From Dasyornis broadbenti (taxonomy: Eukaryota; Chordata; Aves; Passeriformes; Dasyornithidae), in NCBI GenBank assembly GCA_013397935.1, contig VZRN01005005.1, forward strand, positions 439,044 to 503,043: 64,000 nt of DNA, given 5' to 3'. Position numbers and translations under genes: made by a program. Below are positions 1 through 11,874 of this stretch, piece by piece. Under the pieces are notes generated by a model. It worked only from the letters and a program-made list of their open reading frames with translations, ran no database searches and was not told where the DNA came from. Each line of letters opens with the position of its first letter. The stretch's first letter is position 1.

Positions 1-260
1 GCTCGCGCCGCCCCGCCCCCGCTGTCACTTTCACCGCGCGCTGAGTGACAGCCGGGTCCTGCCACCACCCCCCCGGAGCCGCCCACCCCCTGCCCGGAGC
101 CGCGTCCCACCTGCGGCCCCGGGCCCCGGGCTCACCGGGAGCCGGCACCCCAGCAGCGGGCACGGCGCGGGGCTCGGGGCGATGGCCCCGGAGCAGCTAG
201 GGACTGCCGGTTCTTGGCGTTTCCCGGGCACCGGACAGAGCCCCGGGTAATGGGACCCTC
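1..260 (-). promoter_or_regulatory. CpG-rich edge, possible first exon of a minus-strand gene
   Basis: The first 260 bases are extremely GC- and CpG-rich, unlike the DNA to their right. On the minus strand a consensus splice donor (G/GTGAGC) begins at 135, so an exon could end at 136 with its intron leading off the left edge. This fits a CpG-island promoter and 5' exon of a gene transcribed leftward. The short open frames here are proline-, glycine- and arginine-rich and resemble no family I know, so the exon may be untranslated. The island is cut by the window edge, which makes the call weak. Confidence 0.35.
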
Positions 261-974
261 GCTCTGCCTTTGCTTTCCATAGCTGCTTTGTTGCCCCACC
301 ACGTCTGCTTCTCCACAGGAGCCCTGCCGTCCCCTTCCAGCTTTACGCAGAGCTTTAGTAGAATAGGGTACCGTGTTCTTAGAGCCCCTCTGGGGCAGGA
401 CCGCAGGGGCAGCACACCAGGGTGGGACCACTCCCGTGCCAGCATCTCGGCACAGTCTGCAAGGGAGGCTGTGGCCTTCCAGGAGCATCACTCGAGAGAA
501 CGCATCCCTGCATCCTTCAGTGCAACGTGGTGTGATAGCCAGGTTAAAACAGTGGCTCTTCCTACACCCCCTTCTCAGCCGTCTGAGGCTGCATCTTTTT
601 TTGGAGGAGAGCTGGACTCACAATCTTTGAGGCACAGAGGCTGCCAGCCTGGTGTGTGTCAACACTGAGAAACCCCAAACCCTCCTCACCTCCTTTACCT
701 CCACATTGCTCAGCACTGAGCTCATACTTGAACCATGTCCAGAAATTGGACACACAGCTGGTTCCTCCAGGCTGACAGTGTGTAAGAACATTCCTGCCCA
801 TGCCAGTCACTCTCTCCCAAAGCCATGAGATAACAAGTTACTCACTGGAGCCAAGGCAGGGCATGGAAGGGGGATCGTGGGGCCAGTTTCTCACCACAAT
901 GTGCTTCTGACCAAGAAAAGTGAGAGGCTGCAGCAACAGGTCAGCCCAGAGCATCCTGCTGGCACATGCTGGGG
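261..974. other. Intergenic, nothing recognised
   Basis: Unique-looking DNA. The open frames are short, overlap on both strands and show no domain-like composition. I see no repeat, RNA gene or splice-site pattern supporting an exon. Confidence 0.5.
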
Positions 975-1219
975 ATTGTGCAGAGCTGGCTTCACTTACT
1001 AGACTAAGCAACAGAGCATGTCCCCCAGGCTTCCGTCTCTTCATCATCCCAGAAATGCCAAATGCTGGCTTCAGATAGGAAATGAAAACAAAACTCCCCC
1101 AAAATAGACAGGTTGGACATCCAGCCCTGAGTCTGCATAGAGTCAGAGCATCCCCTGGACTTTGGGGAGATGGAGCTGCTGCAGCAGCTCAGAAGCCGAT
1201 CCCAGTGCATCCCAGTAAT
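975..1219. repeat. Unidentified dispersed repeat, copy A
   Basis: This 245-base segment recurs in the same orientation at 4401-4643 with only scattered substitutions and small indels. The shared part starts at TTGTGCAGAG and ends just after a shared GATCCCAGTGCATCC. Neither copy has the CR1 3' octamer signature or obvious terminal repeats, so it may be an internal piece of a retroelement or LTR, or an old local duplication. Confidence 0.75.
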
Positions 1220-2255
1220 TTATGGTGTGCAGGAGCTTAAACGTGTCTAGCCTTTCTTCCCTCACTCTGCCTTTCTGCTTTCATGGTCCCAGCTTGATTT
1301 GCTGAACTTGGATCTTTTCTTCACTCATTTGGCTCACATACACTCTGCAATTAGAACCATGAAACTGTACCATTTCCCAGCTTTTTCAGCATTAACTCTC
1401 AACAATTTGCCAAAGAGATGGGTATTGTTATCCCCTGAGGCTGAATATTATCAGTAAAACATTCTCATTATCTATTTTCTGACCCCAAAGCACATGCAGT
1501 ACTGGAAGCAAAGGCAACCTGTATGTGTAAGATGTGCTCTGCCTTCACTCACTGCTGGGTGGGAAAATGTAGCGCTCTCAGCAGTGTCAGAATTAAAGCA
1601 AACACAGAAACGAGAAGCAGCTCAGGACAGAGCCACCTAAGGGTCAGGAACAGGACAATTACTCAGCGAGATGTACTGCTGTTGGCACTGCTGCCTGAGT
1701 AAATCCCGGTGAGGGGATTAACATCTGACTGTAATTGTAATAATAAAATCCGACATGTATACAGCATTTTTCATCCTGAAGGATCCCAAAGCACTCAAGC
1801 AACTTAACTCCTTCAGCTATCTCCTGGTCTTTACAAACATGCTTCCTAATCATCCTGCCCCAGGCAAAGATGTCTTTGCTCTGGCTACCCTCACCTTGCT
1901 TTGACAGGTCCCCTGTGGGAGAGGAGAGGTTCTCCAGGGTGGGCTGGAGAAGATTTCCCCTTCTGGAGGCAAGATTCCTGGAAAATGGTGCTTGGCATGT
2001 CTCAGGGTTAGCGAGGGAGAAGGCACCGATATCTGCAGGGGGCTTGGAAGACTGCAATGTGCTAACTGCCCTGCTCTTGTACTAGATACATGTGCTAGAT
2101 AGATGTGCTAGGTATATGTGCCACTGTGAAGCATTTCGCTTGGTCTTCTTCTGAACTTTCCAAGGGAGAAAGGGTAATGACAAACCCCTAGGCAGGAGAT
2201 TCAAGGCTTCATTGTGCAAGGTCCAGCATGAGAGCCAAAGGTGCCTTCTCCCTTC
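1220..2255. other. Intergenic, possible relic of an ancient SINE/L2-type element
   Basis: Mostly unremarkable AT-richer sequence. Around 1735-1820 there is a TTTTCATCCTGAAGGATCCC-like stretch followed by CAAAGCACT. This resembles a motif I recall from very old amniote repeats of the L2/MIR kind. The match is short and from memory, so it is only suggestive. No gene is visible. Confidence 0.25.
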
Positions 2256-2290
2256 CCATGCCCTTCCCCTTCCCTTCCCTATCCCATTCT

Positions 2291-2434
2291 CCTCTTCTCT
2301 TCTCTTCTCTTCTCTTCTCTTCTCTTCTCTTCTCTTCTCTTCTCTTCTCTTCTCTTCTCTTCTCTTCTCTTCTCTTCTCTTCTCTTCTCTTCTCTTCTCT
2401 TCTCTTCTCTTCTCTTCTCTTCTCTTCTCTTCTC
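2291..2434. repeat. (CTCTT)n pentanucleotide microsatellite
   Basis: About 28 nearly perfect tandem copies of CTCTT give an unbroken pyrimidine strand of about 144 bases. It is preceded by an irregular C/T-rich run (about 2256-2290). All open frames crossing it are trivial translations of the repeat. Confidence 0.97.
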
Positions 2435-3072
2435 CCTCTGGCTGCCTGCATGGACCAAGAGGCTGAGCAGTGCTATGCATTCACGGATACCTTCCCTCTT
2501 ACTGCTCCCTGTGGGCACACAGCCCAGCTCCCAATCTTGCCCTTAATTAAAGGATTTAAAGTTGGAAAGGGTACATATCCCATACAGAAAAGCCTTATCA
2601 AAATAATTCTATGTAAGAAGAAAGATGTGATGTTACAGGCACTTTCCGAAGGCTAAAATGGTTACCAGCTGCTTATTTTTGCTTCTTTTCCTTATCTGGC
2701 ATCCTTTTGCCAGCTAAAGAAGACCTGAAAAATTCTGTGAAGTAAAAGGGCATTTCTATTTCACGTTTGAAACTGTTTTAACTGGAAGGCTCCATAAGAA
2801 AGTAAACTCCAAGCAGCAGCAAAGCATCATTGATACTCTCTTAGTAACAAAGATTTTCATCCAACACAGTATTTTATCTTTTAACTTGTGTCGGGCAGCA
2901 TTAATTTAACGCAAAGCCAAATGTAAAGATACTGAGCAAAACTGTGTTTTTTACAGTCATTCCTATTCCTTCAGCTGTAGGTACAGAAGCTTCATATCCA
3001 CACCTGAAACTTCGGAAAAGTCCGTTGCCAAAACCAGGAACACAGGAAGCCCACACTTGGGAAGATGAAACT
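2435..3072. other. Intergenic, AT-rich, nothing recognised
   Basis: AT-rich sequence between the pyrimidine microsatellite and the purine tract. It has no coding pattern and no identifiable repeat. Confidence 0.5.
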
Positions 3073-3200
3073 GAGAGGAAAGAATTGAAGACAATTGAAG
3101 AGAGGGAGAGGAGAAGAGAAGAAGAGAACAAAAGAGGAGAGGAGAAGAGAAAAAGAGGGCAAAAGAGAAGAGGAAAAGAGAAGAGGAGAGGAGAACACAA
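3073..3200. repeat. Polypurine (GA-rich) low-complexity tract
   Basis: Around 120 bases are almost entirely A and G, built from irregular GAGAAGAG-type units. The composition is complementary to the CTCTT array about 650 bases to the left, although the units differ. Apparent Glu/Arg/Lys-rich open frames here are artefacts of composition. Confidence 0.9.
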
Positions 3201-4400
3201 CTCCCTGCCAAATGTACTTGGTCTCTTTTGGTTGTTTTTTTTTTCCTGCTGCTTTCTGTGTGCTTGTTTAAGTTTTCCAGGCTCTCTTTATGCTTGAGAA
3301 ATAATGCTGATGGGCTGGCATGGGAAATATGAGGAAAGGCTTGGGTCTGACAAGACAAAAGCCCTAATTTTCACTGAAAGAACCAAAAAACCCCGATGGT
3401 GCACCAGGTTTTCATTAGAGATATGTTTATTTTCCAGTAGAAATACATTACTCTGCTCTCGTCAGTGAGTCTAAAGGAGCAGTTCTCAGAGTCTGCCACG
3501 GCAAGTGGCTGGCAGGGCTCCATGGGCAGCCTCGGCAGCAGCTCAGGCGCTGCTGGCTCCTGCTGTCTGCTGTGAGCAGGGCACATTCAGAGCCTGAGAG
3601 CAGCTGGCTGGCCCCAAATCCTGGTGAAGGTGACCAGGACAGCAAAGGCCACACAGCTGCTGGTGCTGGCGGTCACTCGGCACCTCTGTGCAGTCTGTTT
3701 TCAACTGGCCAAGTTCTCCCGGGGCAAAAATGTCACCATGAGGGTCAAATGAATGGAACATGGACACACAGACACACACAGTGTTGCTTATTTTCATCAC
3801 AGTGCTCCTGAGATTTAATTATGCAACTAGTTCAATAGTCCTGATTTTAATGAAGTTACTCAGCAGCTCACCTGTTTCTCTTCATGAGAATGGGATGGAG
3901 TGAGGTATGGGATGTCAAGAAAGGTGGCCCCAGTCACCTTCTGCTAAAACTTCTGTAGGTCTTGGATCTGCCCTGTTCACCCGCCCTGTCTCCTCCTCAG
4001 CCCTGGGTCACCAGCCCCAGCAACCCCCGCCTCAGCTGCCCTTCCCCAGTGGGACCAGGAGGGAGCATCTGGCAAAGGTCTCCTCTGAAAGCTGAGCTCA
4101 CAGTGTCCCAGTGGAGCCTTCAAACCACTCCTGGAAGATCAGCAGTCCCCATACACTGAGCTCATATGTTCCAAAAAGCTGATGGGAAAGAAACCCCACT
4201 CTGAAGCTCCAAGGAGCAGATTACTTGGGGGTTAGGGGATTAACCCTAGCCCTAACCCTCAGAAACACATTTTCTCTATATCAAGTAGGGTGGTTTTGCT
4301 ATTCTGAGCCTCCTGGGATCCTCTTTTGCCTTTATCATGATATATTTTTCTGTTTTAAAGCTCCTTGTGACTTTTTCCCTCTTGGCATTGTGCCAAGGGG
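3201..4400. other. Intergenic, nothing recognised
   Basis: No supported exon. A short telomere-like string (AACCCTAGCCCTAACCCT, around 4242-4259) is present but too brief to call an interstitial telomere array. Confidence 0.5.
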
Positions 4401-4643
4401 TTGTGCAGAGTTGGTTTCACTTACTAGACTAAGTAACAGAGCATGTCCCCCAGGCTTCCGTCTCTTCATCATCCCAGAAATGCCAAATGCTGGCTTCAGA
4501 CAGAAAATGAAAACAAACTCCCCCAAAATAGACAGGTTGGACATCCAGACCTGAGTCCACAGAGACTTAGAGCATCTGCTGGACTTTGGGCAGACAGAGC
4601 TGCTGCACCGGCTCAGGAGCTGATCCCAGTGCATCCTGGTAAT
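4401..4643. repeat. Unidentified dispersed repeat, copy B
   Basis: Direct-orientation partner of the 975-1219 segment, separated from it by 3.2 kb. Its right end lies about 40 bases from a CR1 3' fragment, whereas copy A has no CR1 next to it. The repeat is therefore not simply the body of that CR1. Confidence 0.75.
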
Positions 4644-4681
4644 CATGGCATCATGACTTTGTGCTGCCTCACCCCTTTCCA

Positions 4682-4833
4682 GGTTAGTGGTGGAGTCACC
4701 ATCCCTGCAAGTGTTCAAAAAGCATTAGGATGTGGCACTTGGGGACGTGGTTTGGTGGTGGCCTTTCCAGTGCTGGGCCAATTATCTTAGGGATTGGAAA
4801 ACCAACCTAAAGGAATCTATGATTCTGTGATTT
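4682..4833 (+). mobile_element. CR1 LINE 3' fragment
   Basis: The sequence follows the conserved CR1 3' end: a CCCTGCAAGTGTTCAA-like motif, then a GTGGTTTGGTGG motif, then the terminal GGAATCTATGATTCTGTGAT. It is 5'-truncated, as most CR1 copies are, and diverged. Confidence 0.8.
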
Positions 4834-6130
4834 ATGTCCAAACTTACTCCTTGCCACACACCAGGCCCAGTATCTCCCTGTTTTCTGTGGAACTGCACCT
4901 TCCACTTCCCTTCAGCTGCCTTGAGCTGGTCCTTCAGCATTTGCTCTGTGTTGCCTGCTCTGTGCACTGGCTGCAGCACTTGGTTCTGCCATACCTGATG
5001 CCACTCACTTCAATGCCCCATTTCCCTTTTGTCCCTGAGACCTCTAAAATTACTCTACCAGCTCCTCTTAACAGTCAGCCCAATTTCTGGCACATTTTTG
5101 GTAGTGCCTGATGTTATAAAGGCTTTTGAAAATCCTCTCCTATCACCATTACATGGGAAGCAGTCCCAGGTGGTTTCCTTCCTCCTCTCTTACAGCCTGG
5201 AGCTGGTTACATCTGATTTACTACGGCCTGCAGCCTGGACAGCCAGGAGAGGTGATGTCCAAGGTGGCAGAGAAGGCTGCTCTGAGCTAAAGGTTTGGAT
5301 GGTCTCAATCCATTCCTTGCGATTACAACATTCCCCAGCTGAGGGGCTGTACTGACTAGGCTGGTGTCTGTCCAGGAGGTTGTTTCACGGCAGCCATCAG
5401 CAGGTTTTCTGTGAATATTCACGAGCATCAGTCGCTGTGGTCCAGCACGTGTGGGAAGGAGATTCCAGCCTCCAGCAAGGGAATCTGCAGAAGGAAAGTC
5501 CCTGCTGCAGCAGTTTGATCTTCCTGACTGCCCTTCAGCCCAAAGCATCCTCCACACACCCCTGGGGCTTGGAAAAAGCTGAGATATCAGAATGGAGTCC
5601 TCCAAAACTCTGCAGGATGAGCTCTCCTCTCCCAGGGGACCTGGAGGAACTCTGCTCAGTGCAGAGACCAGGAATGATTCCTGGACATCTGCCAACATTA
5701 AAAAACACCAAGATGGAGCTCTGAGGTTTCTGCCCGCTTGGCATACATCTGTCACCACATGTGTTGACACAGAGCAATGCTGCCACGTCATGTTGTACGT
5801 GGCAGTTGCTGTCAACACGAGTCCAGAGCAGACAGAACTGCTCAGGGCAGCTATTTTTTGAAAATGTCCTGAATAAAGGACTGGAGCAAGGCTTGGGGAC
5901 ACGGCCTGCCACTAAAGGTTAGCTGTGGCTCGGGGACTCCTGAGACACTGCCCAGGAAGAATGTGTGTAAATCAAAGACAATTGACCAGCCTCAGGCCAG
6001 TCCAGTGACACCAGGCTTTGAAAAGTCTGCCACCCCTTCCTTTCTGCTTGGACAAGCCTTTTGCCGCTCTGGAATACAGGAAGACCTGGTGGCCAGTGTT
6101 GGGAACTCTTGCCAGGCAGATAAACAGGGC
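4834..6130. other. Intergenic, nothing recognised
   Basis: A 231-codon minus-strand open frame spans 5207-5902. It has no domain-like pattern, is overlapped by other long frames and lacks convincing splice context, so I treat it as chance. Confidence 0.45.
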
Positions 6131-6230
6131 ACAGAAACACAGAATCATTCAGGTTGGAAAAAACCTCTAAGATCATTGAGTTCAACCATTACCTGTCACT
6201 GCCAGGTCCCATGACAAGCGCCAGCCCTGT
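6131..6230 (-). mobile_element. CR1 LINE 3' fragment, reverse orientation
   Basis: Begins with the reverse-complement CR1 terminus (CACAGAATCATTCAGGTTGG) and continues with the standard GATCATTGAGTTCAACC motif. The 3' end faces lower coordinates. Confidence 0.75.
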
Positions 6231-6535
6231 GCAGCACATCCAATGGGCATCCAATTGCCCAACACCAATGGGAATCAATGAGGAATGTCCTCCAACTGCA
6301 GCTGCACCAAAGATCCAGCTACAGCCACCTCCAGCCCACTCCCCTTCCAAACAGCCACCCCCAGCAAATGCTGCTGAAGGACACAGCATTTTCTTTCTGC
6401 TGCCTCTTCTCACCTGCCCTCAGTGATGTCTGAAGCTCTCCAAGCTGCAGGGCTCTGCCAGGTTGGTCCTAGCCTGCCCTCAATCCCTTCCCCAAACCAA
6501 CTGCTCCAGGGTCCCACCTAGGTGCAGGCCTGTGT

Positions 6536-6703
6536 CCCATGACAGTGATCCCACCACAGTGATCCCAGCACAGAGATCCCATCATAGAGATCCCATTACA
6601 GTGATCCATGACAGAGATCCCATGACAGAGATCCCATGACAAAGATCCCACCACAGAGATCCCATCACAGAGATCCCACCACAGAGATCCCACCACAGCC
6701 AGC
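6536..6703. repeat. 14-bp minisatellite
   Basis: About 12 head-to-tail copies of a 14-base unit close to CACAGAGATCCCAC. Variants carry GTG for GAG and CAT, TAC or GAC at the junctions. Because 14 is not a multiple of three, the frame cycles through all three phases; the reverse-strand Gly/Ser/Trp-rich peptide is an artefact. Confidence 0.92.
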
Positions 6704-7854
6704 TTGAGGCTGAAGCAGCAGCAGCAATGATGCTCCCAAGGACACCATGTCGTGGCAGTGACTGATGTGCGCTGGAGGGACCTCAGGATGCTCCAGCTCA
6801 GCTGACAGCCAGGACAGGGCTCCGTGCTGGCTGCTGACCCCATCCAGGGTGCACAGGGAGTAGCCAGAGGTTCAGTCACCTGCACTCAAGCCTATTCCCC
6901 TCGCACAGCTCGTGCTTCCCAGGACACCTCGTGCTGAGATTCCATGGCACCTGCCATATTTCCTCTGCCCCTGCACTTGAAACTGCATCTGCTCCCCGGC
7001 CTGGCACCCCAAGCACAGCCCATCCTCCCCTGGCAAAGGGGCTGTGTCTCAGGAGTTGCACTAAAGGCAAACGTGCATGGGCAAATTTTTCACATATTTT
7101 CATACTTCCTCTTCAAGGTTTTTTTTTTTTAACCTTTATGGAATTTTTATCTTCTTTGGTTTTTTCCTTCTTCAAGTATTGCCCTGGTGGGCGGCCTTGA
7201 GAAGCAGAGATGTGCTCTCCCAGCCATGCCGGGGTGCTGCCTGTGGGACTGCCTTGCCAGCTGGCAGAGTGGGTGACTTGTGCCCCTCACTCCAGGATGT
7301 CTGGGGCATCTCAGAACACCCTGCTCCAAGCTCACCCACATGCACAGCCTTTGCTGGGTCTTTCCTAGAGAGCCACTCCAACCTACTTGCTAGCTGTGGG
7401 AAGCTACATCCCAGAGATTCTCCCAAGGAGAGGTGTCTCCTCCTTCCAATACTGCTCCCCTCCATCATCAAAGCACCAGTCTCCTGCCGGTCTAGGAGGG
7501 TTTGACAGCTTAAATCACCAGGAGTCAGGGAACCTCAGTGTCTCTGAGGAGCTGGGCCCAGTGCCCACCAAATCAAGGTCTGAGGAGGCCAGAGCAATCC
7601 TAGGAGATTGTGTTCAGGGGCTACTACTGCAAATCCTGGTGCTTCTCCGGGACAAGAGTAATTTCTGGGGTCCCTGGGTTTGCTTCCTCCTGTTTCTTGT
7701 AGCTCCAGGAGGGACATTTCTCACTGCAGTGACATGGGGCCCTGCCCAGGAGAAGTTAATGGAAAGCAGCAGGAGGCATGAGCTGACACAGGATGGAAAA
7801 GAGGATCCTATGTCAGCTTGTGGCCTCATGCTGGCCCTGAGGAGGCCACTTTTC
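6704..7854. other. Intergenic, nothing recognised
   Basis: Contains short T-runs near 7118-7131 and no supported exon or RNA gene. Confidence 0.5.
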
Positions 7855-8100
7855 ATAGAATCACGGAATCTCCTGAGTGGGAAGAGACTCACAGGGATCA
7901 TTGAGTTCAACTCCTGGCCCTGCACAGACACCCCAACAATCCCACCCTGGGCATCCCTGGCAGCGCTGTCCAAACGCTCCTGGAGCTCTGGCAGCCTTAG
8001 GGCCGTGCACATTCGCTGGGGAGTCTGGGCAGTGCCCAGCACCCTCTGGGGGAAGAACCTTTTCCTCATGTCCAGTCACGTCTCCCTCGGGTCCATTCCT
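7855..8100 (-). mobile_element. CR1 LINE 3' fragment, reverse orientation
   Basis: Starts CATAGAATCACGGAATCTCC and runs through GATCATTGAGTTCAACTCC, CCCCAACAATCCCACC and GGCAGCGCTGTCCAAACGC, all standard reverse-strand CR1 3' motifs. A long plus-strand open frame crossing this region is largely CR1 and not a host gene. Confidence 0.85.
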
Positions 8101-11100
8101 CCTGCTCCACAATGCCAGCAGAGTCGACTCCACACTAGAAGCTGGAAGCAAAATTCCTTTTATGCTTAAATCCCAGGGAAGTTGGCTGTGCCCCTGAGAG
8201 CGATTAGCACTGAGCCACCTCATCCCTCAGCAAAGCCCATCCCAAAGCCAGGAGGGGCAGAGCAGGGCTGCTGGAGTTCAGGAGATTCTCCTCATGGAAG
8301 AGATTTCTTTTCACCCTTTTCACAGGCTAAGGTGGAAAACTGGTACCAACTTGGAGCATCCTCTGAAGCTCAGTGCTGGAGCTCACATAAGCTCTGAGTA
8401 GCCTCCTGCCTTTTGTTTTCTCCCACAGCCTTGTTCCCAGACAGCCAGGAATCTTGCTGCTGCAGATGCTTCACCTGGAATTTCTTTCTGCAGTCTGAAA
8501 ATTCAATTTATTTCAGCCACAGGTGGCAATGTGATACATTTGACAATGGTCTTTCTAACTCAAGACACAGAGCAGCATCCCAGCTTTCCTGTGCACAGGC
8601 CAGAAGTCCTGCTACCTGCTTCAAAATCTGTGGGAACAGCAGCTTTCCAGCTTTCCTTGGGCTTTGGTCAAATCCCTGGGGGACTTTATATTGCACCCAT
8701 GCAGCCTCCTCTCAGCTGTGTTCTGCCAGTCTATTTGTTTTCTCTTGATTCAGCTCCGGCTTTACTTGTTGTCATGGTTTAACCAGCACACTTGTCCGTG
8801 AGATGCTGTGGAGATGTAGGGAGATAAACACAGAGCCAGGTGACTCAGGGGCCTGGCAGGAAGGGAGCTGGCACAGCCAGGGGGTGAGTGCCAAATCCTC
8901 CCTAAATTCCTGTTTGAGAAAGTCTGCCTGTGAATAACAATTCAATGTAATAACGTCATCTCTGACTGGTTCTAGCTGTCCCTTCCGAGCCTGAGGAGCG
9001 CCACGGCCGGGGAAGAGCAGCTGTTGTGGAGCACAGGGAATGAGCATCCCGGGGCACAGCCAGGGCTTGCAGGGCCAGCAGCACATCCCAGTGCCCACAA
9101 AGTGCTCCTCATCCCAAGATTTGCCAGACAAGAGGGCTTGGATGGGAGCTCCAGCTCCGCATTCAGGGCATGGCAGTGATCAGGGCTTGGGCTGTGCCTC
9201 GGGTGCTGCTGCCTGAGCTGGGCTTCGCTGCCCTACCCTGGGACAGCCGGTGTGGCTTGCAGGGCCAGAACCTGAGAAGGCATTTGCATTTTGGCCCAGA
9301 TTTTCCCAGTTAATCGGGACCCTTCAGTCTAGTCGCTTGCTTATTTTTTTAAAGCAATGAAAGAGATTTCCCAAATCCAGGCGGCTCTAAGATTACATAC
9401 AGGCAGAGACACCATCAGTCTCTGTCAGTCATTCGCTCTGGCTGGGAAGTTGGCGGCAAAGGAGTTCAAACGCAGGAGCAGTGGAGCCGAGCCTGGCTCC
9501 AGCCTTTGGTGGGTGTGTGGAGCTGCTGCTCTGCCCTGTGATCTTGCTCCCCCTCAGCCCATACAAATGGTTGCAAAAGATGCCGATTCACATCCAGAAG
9601 CTCACGGGTCTTTGACATGGTCTTTGTCCTGATGGACATTTCAGAGAGCATCAGCAAAGAAGGAGCAGAGGGAGGGAACAACTTGGGAAGGAATAACACG
9701 GAGCTGGGGATAGCTGCGGAATGTCTGTTTCACTGTGAGAATGGTTCTTCAGTGCCTTCCCACTCAGGAGAGAAATCCCTTCTGTTCATGCCACCCTGAA
9801 TGGGCCCTCCGTGGGCTATGGGCTCTCCCAGGAGAAACAGTGAGCTCTTCATGAAACACTGGATCATCATCTTCAGAACCCTCTGAGTCTCGGGGTCTCA
9901 CGTGGGGACAGACACTGTCAGGCAGAGAGGGCAGTGCCTGCCTGTGGGGTGGCCAGAGGAGGGGAGAAGCCCCAGCACGAGCTGGTTCTTGATGTGTTCC
10001 TTGGCAGGCAGGACTTCCTCCGCACCCACTGTTTCAGCAAGCAGTGGGAGTGACTCTTGTGCAGCCCCTGCCCAGGAAGCCAGATGCTGTGGGGTGCCAT
10101 GGGGCCAGGACGTGCCTCAGGAGAGGGGACACAAGCACTGGTTGCAAGAGGCTGGAAGTGGAGAGGGACAGCTGGACCTCCGGCTTCGTCCTTTGACATC
10201 TGCATGGAGACCCCAGCTCGTCTTCCCCAACTGGTCAGGAACAGAGGAAACTCTTTCCTTAATTTCATCTAAATTAAGGACAAGTTTTGATTGCCTGAGC
10301 CTGCATTTAACAAAAAAGCGGTAAGATATGCCTCTGAAAAATTTGATTCAGCACTGTCTAGACTTTCCCTCTCCAGCATCTGGCTGTCTGCAGGGAATAT
10401 GATTTGGAGAGTGGAGGTGAGGAAGGGGTGTGAGAGGTGACCCCTTGCAGCATGTGGCATCTGAGGGATGCCAGGGAAGGCAGGCAGGGTGGTGCAGACA
10501 GAGAGGATGTGAGTTCCTTGCTGGAGAGGAGTAAGGAAGGGAGCACTTGCTGCGGGAGCACATCCTGCTCTTCCCTCCATGCTGATATGCAGCCCAGACC
10601 CGACACTGCTCCAGGTCGCAGCAGGGGGTTGGCAGTTTTTCCCGGTGAGGAGCCATTTATTGATATTCTGCGCCAAAGGACATTCCTTGTTATTCAAGCC
10701 AACTCCAACTAACCAAGTCAAACTTACAGTGGTGCTTCTCAGTGCCTTCAGACATCCACAGTCCTTGTCCCATTCCTTCCTGGTCACCATCAGAGTTCCT
10801 GCTGTGTTCTTGCACTCCTGACTCCTGCACCAAGCTGGAACCAATAGCAGTGCAAGTAAGAGACGACATAAACCTGTTGTTTGTTCCTACACCAGGAACA
10901 CTGTCTGGACCTGGCCAGAGACCGGCCATGCTAGAGCTGGCTGGAGCCAGGTTTTGTGGGTGTGCTGGGATAATCTACTAAAATTAAGTATCTTATTCTG
11001 TAGCTCATCACCTTGTCTGTCTCATTGTGTAACTCTTCAGCTTAGCTGGAAAGATTTGGACACTGATTATTCCAGCAGCGTTGTTTGAATGTTGGCACAC

Positions 11101-11160
11101 AAGAGACTACATTTAGAGATAGCAGCAGTGATGGTAAAAGGGGCTGTTTACATCTGTGTG
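8101..11160. other. 3-kb intergenic stretch, nothing recognised
   Basis: No exon, RNA gene or repeat that I can name. The open frames are short and overlap on both strands. The sequence is of moderate GC and appears single-copy within the window. Confidence 0.45.
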
Positions 11161-11331
11161 AATCACAGAATCACTTCCAAGCCAGACTGGCTTGGATAGG
11201 ACGGGAACTTAAAGTTCCTCTCGTCCCACCCCCTGCCATGAGCAGGGACACCTTCCACCATCCCAGGTTGCTCCAAGCCCCAGTGTCCAGCCTGGCTTTG
11301 GACACTTCCAGGGATCCAGGGCCAGCCACAG
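11161..11331 (-). mobile_element. CR1 LINE 3' fragment, reverse orientation
   Basis: Begins AATCACAGAATCACTTCCAA and continues with CACCTTCCACCATCCCAGG, TTGCTCCAAGCCC and the CACTTCCAGGGATCCAGG motif. Confidence 0.85.
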
Positions 11332-11874
11332 CTTTTCTTGTTCTCAGCTACCAACAGTTGATCTCAAATGAACACATGCACTGTCTGGAGGTCCCAAAGC
11401 GCCCACCTGGACCGGACTGTCAGCAATGGCAGAACGAGCCCTGAGGGTACACATTGCAGTCCTCCTCCAGGCAGGCCCGCTCCAGGGCAACACGGCAGCA
11501 GATGCTCCAGGTTTCCCTGCCACAGCTCTGCTCAGCTGCAGGCCTGCCACAGCCCATCTGTTTCTCCTCTTTCTGCGACCCTGCTTTGCCTCAGGGCTTC
11601 ACTCTGGTGTCACGCACCCACTGACTCCTTGCCCCAAGCTTCCCATCTCCAACTGGTGACACGAGCTGTCCCAGGAACCTCAGTGTCCACAAATCTGTTC
11701 ATTTCACACTCCCAGGCCCCATCCAGGTCTCCCAGATCCACTCCCTCCTGCAGCAGGCTGGCCAGGATTGTCACCCAGCCCAGACCCTCCAAGACCCTCC
11801 ATCCGCACTGGGCACAAGCACCATGTTCCCTTTCAACTCGAGGGAAGCTTCATGCAACTCCCAAGGGATTGGCA

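Noticed and set aside
2082..2656. Arg/Glu- and Leu/Ser-rich open frames
   Set aside because: Translations of the CTCTT microsatellite.
4236..4262. Telomere-like CCCTAGCCCTAACCCT string
   Set aside because: Only about three degenerate units; too short for an interstitial telomeric repeat.
5207..5902. 231-codon minus-strand open frame
   Set aside because: No domain-like pattern, overlapping long frames on the other strand, no splice context; stop-poor GC-rich DNA gives such frames by chance.
6469..6885. Gly/Ser/Trp-rich repeat protein frame
   Set aside because: Produced by a 14-bp minisatellite whose period breaks frame every unit.
7387..8169. 260-codon plus-strand open frame
   Set aside because: Its second half is reverse CR1 sequence and the first half matches no family.
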